Source: an uncultured Eubacteriales bacterium
GTDB taxonomy: Bacteria; Bacillota; Clostridia; Oscillospirales; Oscillospiraceae
NCBI GenBank assembly: GCA_900554625.1
Contig: USHP01000069.1
Coordinates: forward strand, 1 to 8,275
DNA length: 8,275 bases
Reading direction: 5' to 3'
The position numbers and the translations under genes were made by a program. The notes under the pieces were generated by a model. That model was not told the origin of the DNA. It worked only from the letters and a program-made list of their open reading frames with translations, and did no database searches. Of the stretch, positions 1-6,615 are shown in pieces (the first letter of the stretch is position 1; each line of letters begins with the position of its first letter).

Positions 1-1
1 G

Positions 2-3000
2 GCCTATCACGCGCTGTCCATCTTCGGTGACCACAGCGACGTTATGGCCTGCCGTCAGACCGGCTTCGCCATGCTGGCCAGCAACTCCGTGCAGGAAGCC
101 TGCGACATGGCGCTGGTGGCCCATCTGGCTACCCTGAAAAGCTCCGTGCCCTTCCTCCACTTCTTTGACGGCTTCCGTACCAGCCACGAGATCCAGAAGA
201 TCGACGCGCCCGAGTACGACGAGATCGCCAAGCTGGTTCCCTGGGACAAGGTGGAAGAGTTCCGCGCCCGCAGCCTGAACCCCGATCATCCCCATCAGGC
301 CGGTACCGCCCAGAACCCCGACATTTATTTCCAGGGCCGTGAGGCTGGCAACAAGTATTACCTGGCTGTGCCCGAGATTGTCGAGGAGACCATGGCGCAG
401 GTGGGCGAGCTGACCGGCCGCTACTATCACCTGTTCGATTATGTGGGCGCTCCTGACGCGGAAAAGGTTATCATCGCCATGGGTTCCGGCTGCGACGTGG
501 CCGACGAAGCCGTGACCAAGATGGTTTCCATGGGCGAAAAGGTGGGCGTGATCAAGTGCCACCTGTACCGTCCCTTCTCCGTGAAGCACTTCATCGCGGC
601 TATTCCCGCGACCTGCAAGAAGATCGCCGTGCTGGACCGCACCAAGGAATCCGGCTCTCTGGGCGAGCCTCTCTACCTGGACGTGTGTGCTGCCCTTACC
701 GAGGCCGGCCGCAACGACATCAAGGTGGTGGGCGGCCGCTATGGCCTGGGCTCCAAGGAGTTCACTCCCACCCATGTGAAGGCCGTGTTTGCCAACCTGG
801 ATGGCGAAATGAAGAACCACTTCACCGTGGGCATTGTGGATGACGTGACCGGCACCAGCCTGCCCGTGGGCGAGCTGTTCAACGCCGCTCCCAAAGGCGC
901 CATCAGCTGCAAGTTCTACGGCCTGGGCTCCGACGGTACCGTTGGCGCCAACAAGAACTCCATCAAGATCATCGGTGACCACACCGACAAGTACGTACAG
1001 GCTTACTTCCAGTACGACTCCAAGAAGACCGGCGGTGTTACCGTTTCCCACCTGCGTTTCGGTGACAATGCCATCAAGTCTCCTTACTACATCAACAAGG
1101 CTGACTTCGTCGCCTGCCACAACCCCTCCTACATCACCAAGGGCTTCAAGATTGTTCAGGACGTTAAGCCCGGCGGCGTGTTCCTGATCAACTGCCAGTG
1201 GTCCATGGAGGAGCTGGAGCATCACCTGGATGCCGCTTCCAAGCGTTACATCGCCAACAACAACATCCAGCTGTACACCATCAACGCCATCGACCTGGCT
1301 ATCAAGGTTGGCATGGGCAAGCGTACCAACACCATCCTGCAGTCTGCATTCTTCTCCCTGGCTAAGGTTATGCCCGCTGAGGATGCCATCAAGTACATGA
1401 AGGACGCTGCTGAGCACTCCTACCTGAAGAAGGGCCGCGACGTTGTTGAGAAGAACTGGAACGCCATCGACGCTGGCGCTACCGCTTATGTCAAGATCGA
1501 CGTGCCCGCTTCCTGGGCTACCGCCGAGGACAACAAGCCCGAGCTGGTTCTGGAAGGCCGCGAGGATACCGTTAAGGTTGTTAAGAACATCCTGACCCCC
1601 GTGGGCAAGATGGACGGCTACAGCCTGCCTGTTTCCGCTTTCGACGGTCTGGCCGACGGTCAGTTCCCCCTGGGTGCTGCTGCTTACGAGAAGCGCGGCG
1701 TTGCCGTTACCGTTCCTCACTGGGACGAGACCAAGTGCATCCAGTGCAACAACTGTGCTTATGTCTGCCCCCATGCTACCATCCGTCCCTACGCTCTGAC
1801 CGAGGCTGAGGCTGCTGCCGCTCCCGCCGGTGCCCGTCTGGTTGACGTGAAGGCTGGCAAGGGCAAGGGTGTCTACAAGTACACCATGGCCGTGTCTCCT
1901 CTGGACTGCATGGGCTGCGGCGTCTGTGTCGGCGTCTGCCCCACCAAGGCCATCACCATGGTTCCTCAGGAACAGGAACTGGCCGAGCAGGATGTCTGGA
2001 ACTACATGGTTGCCAAGGTCTCCGAGAAGAAGGATATGCAGGACACCACTGTCAAGGGCTCCCAGTTCCACAAGCCTCTGCTGGAGTTCTCCGGCTCCTG
2101 CGCTGGCTGTGCTGAGACCAGCTACGCCCGTCTGGTGACCCAGCTGTTCGGCGATCGGATGTACATCTCCAACGCCACCGGCTGTTCCTCCATCTGGGGC
2201 GGCCCCGCTGCTACTTCTCCCTACACCGTCAACGAAGAGGGCCACGGTCCCGCTTGGGCTAACTCCCTGTTCGAAGACAACGCTGAGCATGGTCTGGGTA
2301 TGTACACCGCTCAGGCTGTGATCCGCGAGTCTCTGGCCAACAAGGTCAAGACCGTTATGGAAAACACCACTTCCGAGGAGCGTAAGGCTGCCTGCCAGAA
2401 CTGGCTGGATACCTTCACCGACGGCGAAGCCAACAAGGCTGCTACCAAGGCTCTGATTGCCAACCTGGAAGCCAACGTTTGCTGCGACACCGTTAAGGAC
2501 ATCCTGTCCAAGAAGGAATACCTGTCCAAGAAGTCCATCTGGATCTTCGGCGGCGACGGCTGGGCATACGACATCGGCTTCGGCGGCGTGGACCATGTGC
2601 TGGCTTCCAACAAGGACGTCAACATCTTCGTCTTCGATACCGAAGTTTACTCCAACACCGGTGGACAGGCTTCCAAGGCTTCCAACATCGGCCAGGTTGC
2701 TCAGTTCGCAGCCTCCGGTAAGGAGACCAAGAAGAAGTCCCTGGCTGAGATCGCTATGAGCTACGGCTATGTCTACGTTGCTCAGATCGCCATGGGCGCT
2801 AACCAGGCTCAGACCATCAAGGCTATCTGCGAGGCTGAGGCTTACAACGGTCCTTCTCTGATCATCGGCTACGCACCCTGCGAAATGCACTCCATCAAGG
2901 GCGGCATGACCAACTGCCAGGCTGAGATGAAGAAGGCTGTTGAGTGCGGCTACTGGAACCTGTTCCGCTTCGATCCCTCCAAGGAGACCGGCAAGTTCCA

Positions 3001-3178
3001 GCTGGACAGCAAGGCTCCTAAGGATGGCTATCAGGAATTCCTGATGAACGAGGCCCGCTACAGCCGTCTGACCCGTGAGTTCCCCGAGCGTGCAACCGAT
3101 CTGTTCGCTAAGAACGAGGCTGCTGCTAAGGAGCGTTACGAGCACCTGGTGAAGCTGGTTGAGATGTACAAGGACTAA
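2..3178 (+). CDS. nifJ: Pyruvate:ferredoxin (flavodoxin) oxidoreductase, 5'-truncated by window edge
   Basis: Cytoplasmic enzyme that oxidatively decarboxylates pyruvate to acetyl-CoA and CO2 and reduces ferredoxin or flavodoxin; it uses TPP and three [4Fe-4S] clusters. The frame is open from base 2, giving 1,058 codons; the family is usually about 1,170-1,200 residues, so roughly the first 120 are outside the window, including the residue that activates TPP. Visible in order: the end of the pyrimidine domain with GDHSDVMACRQTGFAML; a transketolase-C-like domain (about 430-870); the POR gamma domain (about 890-1450); the EKR signature (1688-1696); a two-cluster ferredoxin domain with CIQCNNC (from 1736) and CMGCGVC (from 1907); and the TPP-pyrophosphate domain with GDGWAYDIGFGG (from 2552). 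Proximal-cluster cysteines are CAGC at 2099/2108, a Cys 25 residues later (2183), and the Cys of APCEMHS (2879), matching known PFOR spacing. The stop is TAA. Codon use changes sharply near 870-940 (see findings). The family call is essentially certain. Confidence 0.98.
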   Translation, partial: AYHALSIFGDHSDVMACRQTGFAMLASNSVQEACDMALVAHLATLKSSVPFLHFFDGFRTSHEIQKIDAPEYDEIAKLVPWDKVEEFRARSLNPDHPHQAGTAQNPDIYFQGREAGNKYYLAVPEIVEETMAQVGELTGRYYHLFDYVGAPDAEKVIIAMGSGCDVADEAVTKMVSMGEKVGVIKCHLYRPFSVKHFIAAIPATCKKIAVLDRTKESGSLGEPLYLDVCAALTEAGRNDIKVVGGRYGLGSKEFTPTHVKAVFANLDGEMKNHFTVGIVDDVTGTSLPVGELFNAAPKGAISCKFYGLGSDGTVGANKNSIKIIGDHTDKYVQAYFQYDSKKTGGVTVSHLRFGDNAIKSPYYINKADFVACHNPSYITKGFKIVQDVKPGGVFLINCQWSMEELEHHLDAASKRYIANNNIQLYTINAIDLAIKVGMGKRTNTILQSAFFSLAKVMPAEDAIKYMKDAAEHSYLKKGRDVVEKNWNAIDAGATAYVKIDVPASWATAEDNKPELVLEGREDTVKVVKNILTPVGKMDGYSLPVSAFDGLADGQFPLGAAAYEKRGVAVTVPHWDETKCIQCNNCAYVCPHATIRPYALTEAEAAAAPAGARLVDVKAGKGKGVYKYTMAVSPLDCMGCGVCVGVCPTKAITMVPQEQELAEQDVWNYMVAKVSEKKDMQDTTVKGSQFHKPLLEFSGSCAGCAETSYARLVTQLFGDRMYISNATGCSSIWGGPAATSPYTVNEEGHGPAWANSLFEDNAEHGLGMYTAQAVIRESLANKVKTVMENTTSEERKAACQNWLDTFTDGEANKAATKALIANLEANVCCDTVKDILSKKEYLSKKSIWIFGGDGWAYDIGFGGVDHVLASNKDVNIFVFDTEVYSNTGGQASKASNIGQVAQFAASGKETKKKSLAEIAMSYGYVYVAQIAMGANQAQTIKAICEAEAYNGPSLIIGYAPCEMHSIKGGMTNCQAEMKKAVECGYWNLFRFDPSKETGKFQLDSKAPKDGYQEFLMNEARYSRLTREFPERATDLFAKNEAAAKERYEHLVKLVEMYKD

Positions 3179-3222
3179 TCCCTTTTCCCGGGATTTCTAC
3201 TGATTATCTCCGTTACCTAATG

Positions 3223-3253
3223 AACCCGCCCTCGTAATCGGGGGCGGGTTTTT
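3223..3253 (+). terminator. Rho-independent terminator of nifJ
   Basis: A 12-bp stem (AACCCGCCCTCG paired with CGGGGGCGGGTT, one G-T wobble) closes a TAAT loop and runs into five T residues. It lies 44 bases after the nifJ stop codon and should separate nifJ from the flavoprotein gene downstream. Confidence 0.92.
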
Positions 3254-3284
3254 CCAGATTTTAACGGATCGGAGGAGATTGTTT

Positions 3285-3902
3285 ATGAAAGTATTGTTGA
3301 TTAACGGAAGTCCCAGATCCAGAAGCAACACCTCCCTGGCTCTGCACCAGATGGCGGAAGTATTTGCCGCCGAGGGAATCGAAACGGAAATTCTCCACCC
3401 GGGCAAGGAAGCCATCCGGTGCTGCATCGCCTGCTGCAGCTGCCGCAAAACCGGAAAGTGCGTTTTTGACGACATGGTCAACGAAGCAGCTAAAAAGCTG
3501 GAGGAAGCCGACGGCATGGTGGTGGCAAGCCCAGTGTATTATGCTTCCGCCAATGCAACCCTGATTGCCTTCCTGGACCGTCTGTTCTACAGCACCAGCT
3601 TTGACAAGCGGATGAAGGTAGGCGCATCGGTGGTGGTGGCCCGCCGGGGCGGATGCTCTTCCACCTTCGACCAGCTGAATAAGTATTTCACCATTTCCGG
3701 TATGCCGGTAGCCTCCAGCCATTACTGGAACAGCGTCCACGGAGCCGCTCCGGGAGAGGCTGCACAGGACGCAGAAGGCTTGGTCACTGTCCAGAATCTG
3801 GCAAAGAATATGGCTTTCCTGATGAAATCCATTGCCCTGGGTAAGGAAGCCTATGGCCTTCCGAAGGCGATACCCAAGGTTTCTACCAACTTTATCCGAT
3901 AA
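3285..3902 (+). CDS. Flavodoxin-fold NAD(P)H-dependent FMN reductase / iron-sulfur-flavoprotein-like
   Basis: A 205-residue flavoprotein, probably a cytoplasmic electron-transfer protein or NAD(P)H-dependent reductase; its substrate is unknown. The N-terminus MKVLLINGSPRSRSNTS is the beta1 strand and phosphate-binding loop of the NADPH-dependent FMN reductase family, and ASPVYYASANATLIAFLDR (from residue 81) is the usual flavin-ring loop. Cysteines 47, 50, 53 and 59 form C-x2-C-x2-C-x5-C, the compact motif that binds [4Fe-4S] in iron-sulfur flavoproteins; two extra Cys (46, 51) lie inside it. I start at ATG 3285 because GGAGGAG ends 7 bases upstream; the in-frame TTG at 3279 leaves no room for that site. 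The gene lies 10 bp before the next small gene, so the two are probably co-transcribed. The short gap behind the nifJ terminator shows no convincing promoter. The fold is certain; cluster binding is inferred. Confidence 0.9.
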   Translation: MKVLLINGSPRSRSNTSLALHQMAEVFAAEGIETEILHPGKEAIRCCIACCSCRKTGKCVFDDMVNEAAKKLEEADGMVVASPVYYASANATLIAFLDRLFYSTSFDKRMKVGASVVVARRGGCSSTFDQLNKYFTISGMPVASSHYWNSVHGAAPGEAAQDAEGLVTVQNLAKNMAFLMKSIALGKEAYGLPKAIPKVSTNFIR

Positions 3903-3912
3903 GGAGAACACT

Positions 3913-4068
3913 ATGCTCTGTACCGTTGTGGATATCCGGGGAGATTACGCCTATGTAAAATACCAGGATACAGGCGTTGTTTCCGAAGTTGCTATCGCCC
4001 TGCTGCCCTTTGGGGTGGATGTGGGAGATCAGCTGAAATTTGAAAACTACGAATTTACCCAGGTATGA
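3913..4068 (+). CDS. 51-residue hypothetical protein, HypC-like beta-barrel pattern
   Basis: Not a gene I can name. ATG 3913 has AAGGAG (3901-3906, overlapping the stop codon of the preceding flavoprotein gene) at a 6-base spacing, and the frame ends at TGA just before a strong terminator, so it looks like the last gene of a two-gene unit. The product is compact and mostly alternating beta-type residues: VVDIRGDYAYVKY, then SEVAIALLP, then VDVGDQLKFENYEF. This order (V-D-I-x-G-D-x-A-x-V, E-V-x-x-A-L-L-P, V-x-V-G-D) resembles the small HypC/HupF hydrogenase-maturation chaperones. The MCxxxP N-terminus that HypC needs is absent; a single Cys lies at residue 3. It is therefore more likely a divergent member of the fold, or an unrelated small barrel, than a working HypC. 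There is no signal peptide or membrane segment. Confidence 0.75.
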   Translation: MLCTVVDIRGDYAYVKYQDTGVVSEVAIALLPFGVDVGDQLKFENYEFTQV

Positions 4069-4069
4069 G

Positions 4070-4102
4070 AAAAGCCGCTGACCAAATGGGTCAGCGGCTT
4101 TT
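4070..4102. terminator. Bidirectional intrinsic terminator between convergent units
   Basis: A perfect 14-bp stem (AAAAGCCGCTGACC with GGTCAGCGGCTTTT) closes a 5-base loop. The TTTT end serves the plus-strand flavoprotein/small-protein unit, and the AAAA end gives a T-run on the minus strand for the membrane-protein gene that ends at 4107. It begins 1 base after the stop of the small gene. Confidence 0.92.
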
Positions 4103-4106
4103 GCTG

Positions 4107-5375
4107 TTATTTTTTCTTTTGGTTTTGCTGCATTTTCAGGAACTGTTCTTTCATTTTCTGCAAACGGCGCTGCTGTTTGCGTTCCCGATTTTGCTGGAAC
4201 TGGGAACGGATGTCCGGTGGCTGATCCATCAGCTTTTCTTCCGGAATGTTCCGTTCTGCCAGACGTTTGTCGGTAAATTCCCGGGCTAAGGTGTAGCATA
4301 CCGATGCCAGAGGAATCATCAGCAGCATACCGCCGACACCCATCAGACCGCCGCCCACAGTGACGGCCACCAGCACCCACATACCGGGAAGGCCGATGGA
4401 AGTACCCACCACTCTGGGATAGATCAGGTTGTTTTCCAGCTGCTGAATCACCAGGAACATGGCCACGAAGGTCAGTGCCTGGAATGGATCGTTCACCAGA
4501 ATGAAGAACGCACCCACTACACAGCCAACGAAGGCACCCACCACAGGAATCAGGGCGGTGACGCCAATGATGACGCTGACCAGGGGAATGTAGGGCATTT
4601 TGAAAATCGCCATGGCAATGGCAAACAGACAGCCCAAAATGCACGCTTCCAGACACTGTCCGGAGATGAAGTTGGAGAAGGTGCTGTTGGTCAGACGCAG
4701 AATCCGGATAATCTCATCCACTTTAAGTTCCGGAAGCAGCGAGTACAGAATCCGGCGTCCCTGCCGGGCCAGAATTTCCTTGCGGATCAGACAGTATACG
4801 GCAAAGGCGATGGCCACAACAGTATTGATCAGGGCATCGGTGACGCCGCCGATGACGACTACAGCACTGCCCATAACGGTGCTGATTTGGTTGCCCAGAA
4901 AGGACAATGCATCCCCAAGAACATTGGTCCAGTTCAGCGTTTGCTGGTTCAATTTCTCCTGTATCCAAACTCTGAGATCTGGATAATCCTCCATGAATAG
5001 CATCAGACTGTTGGCGGTACGGTCAATAAAGGCGGGAATCTTTTCCGACAGGGAAGCCCAGGTCAGCTGAATCTGGGGAACCAGCAGTTCGATTACAAAC
5101 ATAATCACCAGAATCAGTGCCAGAATGGTCATGATAATGGCAAATGCCCGGCGGATACCAAGACGGTGAATTCCATCCAACTGATGTTCAATGATGCGCA
5201 TGGGCACATTGAAGATGAAAGCAATACCGGCACCGGCAACGAAGGGGGAGATCAGGTGCCAGATGCTATCGAAAACGGTTTTTACGCGGTCGGTATCCAA
5301 TATAAGCCAGCCGAACACAATACAGCCGGCGATTAAGAAAAACAGACTGCGCATTGCCCGCTTGTCAAAGTGCAT
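4107..5375 (-). CDS. AI-2E/PerM-family (UPF0118) membrane transporter
   Basis: A 422-residue polytopic membrane protein of the AI-2E transporter family (PerM/YdiK/YhhT-like). Family members have been linked to autoinducer-2 export, Na+/H+ antiport and general efflux; the substrate here cannot be told. Hydrophobic stretches lie near residues 9-26, 41-58, 77-99, 168-196, 241-258, 262-294, 300-312 and 331-365. The hydrophilic segment between the third and fourth (about 100-165) is typical of the family, as is the signature QQLENNLIYPRVVGTSIGLP at 311-330. The C-terminal tail (about 388-422) is very rich in Gln, Lys and Arg with no hydrophobic segment; it is probably a cytoplasmic helical or coiled-coil extension and is longer than I would expect. 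The start ATG (5375-5373) has AAAGGAGGTA at 5390-5381. The gene lies 67 bp downstream of the PLP-enzyme gene on the same strand and may be read with it, though a possible promoter lies between. Confidence 0.93.
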   Translation of the reverse strand: MHFDKRAMRSLFFLIAGCIVFGWLILDTDRVKTVFDSIWHLISPFVAGAGIAFIFNVPMRIIEHQLDGIHRLGIRRAFAIIMTILALILVIMFVIELLVPQIQLTWASLSEKIPAFIDRTANSLMLFMEDYPDLRVWIQEKLNQQTLNWTNVLGDALSFLGNQISTVMGSAVVVIGGVTDALINTVVAIAFAVYCLIRKEILARQGRRILYSLLPELKVDEIIRILRLTNSTFSNFISGQCLEACILGCLFAIAMAIFKMPYIPLVSVIIGVTALIPVVGAFVGCVVGAFFILVNDPFQALTFVAMFLVIQQLENNLIYPRVVGTSIGLPGMWVLVAVTVGGGLMGVGGMLLMIPLASVCYTLAREFTDKRLAERNIPEEKLMDQPPDIRSQFQQNRERKQQRRLQKMKEQFLKMQQNQKKK

Positions 5376-5390
5376 ATTTCTACCTCCTTT

Positions 5391-5409
5391 TCCGTTTTAG
5401 TATAACGGA
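5391..5409 (-). promoter_or_regulatory. Possible -10 box within a small inverted repeat, upstream of the AI-2E-family gene
   Basis: On the minus strand TATACT (5404-5399) is a good -10 hexamer about 24 bases before the start codon. It lies inside the inverted repeat TCCGTT-N7-AACGGA (5391-5396 and 5404-5409). I do not find a -35 at a normal 16-18 base spacing; the nearest candidate, TTGTTC, is 23 bases away. This is either an activator-dependent promoter with an operator over the -10 box or a chance arrangement. Confidence 0.3.
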
Positions 5410-5442
5410 TTTTGGGGAAAAACCAGTGAACAAGTTGTAAAT

Positions 5443-6489
5443 TTACCGATTATTAAGCAGGCTGCGCAAAGTCTGGCACAACCCGTCCACGGCATCCTCC
5501 CGGGTGGCCCAGCTGGTGCAGAAACGGATCGCCCGATGGGTTTCATCTACCCGTTCCTGTTCGCAGAAAACATACTCCTTTGCCAGTTCGGCCAGAACCG
5601 CATCCGGCAAAATGGGGAAAATCTGGTTGGTGCTGCCCGGAACCAGGTAGGGAACGTTCAAACCATCCAGAGTGTTCCGGATTTTATCCGCCAGGCGGAC
5701 TGCGTGGGAGGCGATGTCCACATACAGATTGTCGGTCATCAGCACATCAAATTGAATCCCCAGCAGACGTCCCTTGGCAAGCATAGCGCCGTGCTGTTTG
5801 ATGAGATACCGGAAATCCTCAGCCAAAGCGGGATTGCCGATAACGACCGCTTCCCCAAACAGGGCACCCACTTTGGTACCGCCGATGTAGAATACATCGC
5901 ACAGCCGGGCAATATCTTGCAACGTCAGGTCATTTTCTCTGGAGGCAAGACCGTAGCCCAGTCGGGCACCATCCAGGAACAGATACAGCTCCAGCTCCCG
6001 GCAGGTCTGGGACAGAGCTTCCAGCTCGGCCAGGGAGTACAGCGTACCCAGTTCCGTGGGATTGGAAATGTAAACCAGCTTGGGCTGGACGGTATGCTCG
6101 AAACTGCTGTCTGCCCGGTGGGCCAGCACAGCGGCGCGTACCTGCTGTGCCGTGATTTTTCCGTCAGCGGAAGGCAGAGTCAGCACCTTATGTCCTGTTG
6201 CTTCCACAGCGCCGGTTTCGTGGGAGTGAATATGCCCGCTGACAGCACACAGCGCACCCTGATGGGGCCGCAGCGCGGCAGCAATCACCGTCAGATTGGT
6301 CTGGGTTCCGCCTACCAGAAAATGCACTGCCAGATCTTCTCTGCCGCACAGCGCTTTGATCTTGGCGGCAGCGGCGGCGCAGTAGCAGTCTTCCCCGTAT
6401 CCCGGCGTCTGTTCCAGGTTGGTGCGGCACAGTGCCTGCAATACGGCTTCGTGACAGCCTTCGCTGTAATCGTTGTTGAAATATACCAT
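5443..6489 (-). CDS. ltaE: Low-specificity threonine aldolase / beta-eliminating-lyase family PLP enzyme
   Basis: A 348-residue cytoplasmic fold-type-I PLP enzyme. The family cleaves L-threonine or L-allo-threonine to glycine and acetaldehyde, and some members act on other beta-hydroxy amino acids. The N-terminus MVYFNNDYSEGCHEAV and the length fit the threonine-aldolase family. Other features are GGTQTN (60-65), the His-rich SGHIHSHETGA (84-94) near where the PLP ring is stacked, FLDGARLG (171-178) with Asp173 placed to hold the pyridine nitrogen, and YIGGTKVGALFGE (201-213) with Lys206 as the PLP lysine. The frame is open 11 codons further upstream to an ATG at 6522, but that ATG lies inside the promoter -10 box. 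ATG 6489 has AGGAGAGG at 6494-6501 and begins where homologues begin. The AI-2E-family gene lies 67 bp downstream. The PLP family is sure; threonine as substrate is likely but not proven. Confidence 0.9.
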   Translation of the reverse strand: MVYFNNDYSEGCHEAVLQALCRTNLEQTPGYGEDCYCAAAAAKIKALCGREDLAVHFLVGGTQTNLTVIAAALRPHQGALCAVSGHIHSHETGAVEATGHKVLTLPSADGKITAQQVRAAVLAHRADSSFEHTVQPKLVYISNPTELGTLYSLAELEALSQTCRELELYLFLDGARLGYGLASRENDLTLQDIARLCDVFYIGGTKVGALFGEAVVIGNPALAEDFRYLIKQHGAMLAKGRLLGIQFDVLMTDNLYVDIASHAVRLADKIRNTLDGLNVPYLVPGSTNQIFPILPDAVLAELAKEYVFCEQERVDETHRAIRFCTSWATREDAVDGLCQTLRSLLNNR

Positions 6490-6493
6490 AGGA

Positions 6494-6501
6494 CCTCTCC
6501 T
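6494..6501 (-). promoter_or_regulatory. Ribosome binding site that decides the aldolase start
   Basis: The minus strand reads AGGAGAGG then TCCT then ATG (6489). The AGGAG core lies 7 bases before this ATG, while the upstream in-frame ATG codons at 6522 and 6513 are at or near the predicted transcription start, so translation should begin at 6489. Confidence 0.75.
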
Positions 6502-6520
6502 CACCTTACGCATTTTCTCC

Positions 6521-6550
6521 ATTTTACCCCGTTACAATACCCCCTGTCAA
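6521..6550 (-). promoter_or_regulatory. Sigma-A promoter of the threonine-aldolase-type gene
   Basis: On the minus strand a perfect -35 TTGACA (6550-6545) is followed after 18 bases by -10 TAAAAT (6526-6521). Transcription should start near 6514, leaving a leader of about 25 bases with the AGGAGAGG site. It is the only strong promoter seen for the two minus-strand genes. Confidence 0.8.
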
Positions 6551-6553
6551 GAT

Positions 6554-6582
6554 GCATATTCCGCCCTGCAGAGGCATAGGTT
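6554..6582 (+). promoter_or_regulatory. Sigma-E-type (mother-cell) promoter of spoIIID
   Basis: GCATATT (6554-6560), exactly 14 bases, then CATAGGTT (6575-6582). This fits the sporulation sigma-E pattern of an ATATT-type -35 and a CATAnnnT-type -10, and spoIIID is a known sigma-E-dependent gene in Bacillus and Clostridia. Transcription should start near 6588-6590, about 27 bases before the spoIIID start codon. No sigma-A promoter is seen for this gene. Confidence 0.75.
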
Positions 6583-6615
6583 TTCTCAGCAGCACACAGC
6601 ATCGGAGGGTTGCCT

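Noticed and set aside
3279..3284. TTG as start of the flavoprotein gene
   Set aside because: It is one base from the GGAGGAG site, too close for use; ATG 3285 is ideally spaced and starts the conserved MKVLLINGSPR.
3262..3308. Direct repeat TTAACGGA at 3261 and 3301, 40 bases apart, as a paired regulator site
   Set aside because: The second copy encodes the conserved LINGS residues of the flavoprotein, so its presence is explained by coding; no other support.
3261..3911. 216-codon open frame on the minus strand opposite the flavoprotein gene
   Set aside because: Antisense shadow: Gly/Ala/His-rich translation without recognisable motifs, and it runs through the nifJ-side regulatory region of a clear plus-strand gene.
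3892..4656. 254-codon minus-strand frame overlapping the AI-2E-family gene and the 51-residue gene
   Set aside because: Out-of-frame shadow of the membrane protein gene that also runs through the shared terminator; its composition is implausible.
5437..5446. 10-bp palindrome GTAAATTTAC over the aldolase stop codon
   Set aside because: Short and A+T-rich, expected by chance, with no promoter or T-run tied to it.
5536..6579. 347-codon open frame on the plus strand opposite the threonine-aldolase-type gene
   Set aside because: It is the antisense shadow of a well-supported PLP-enzyme gene; the translation shows no family motif, and its start lacks a ribosome binding site.
6610..6615. TTG as start of spoIIID
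   Set aside because: It directly abuts the GGAGGG site; ATG 6616 has proper spacing and matches the family N-terminus length.
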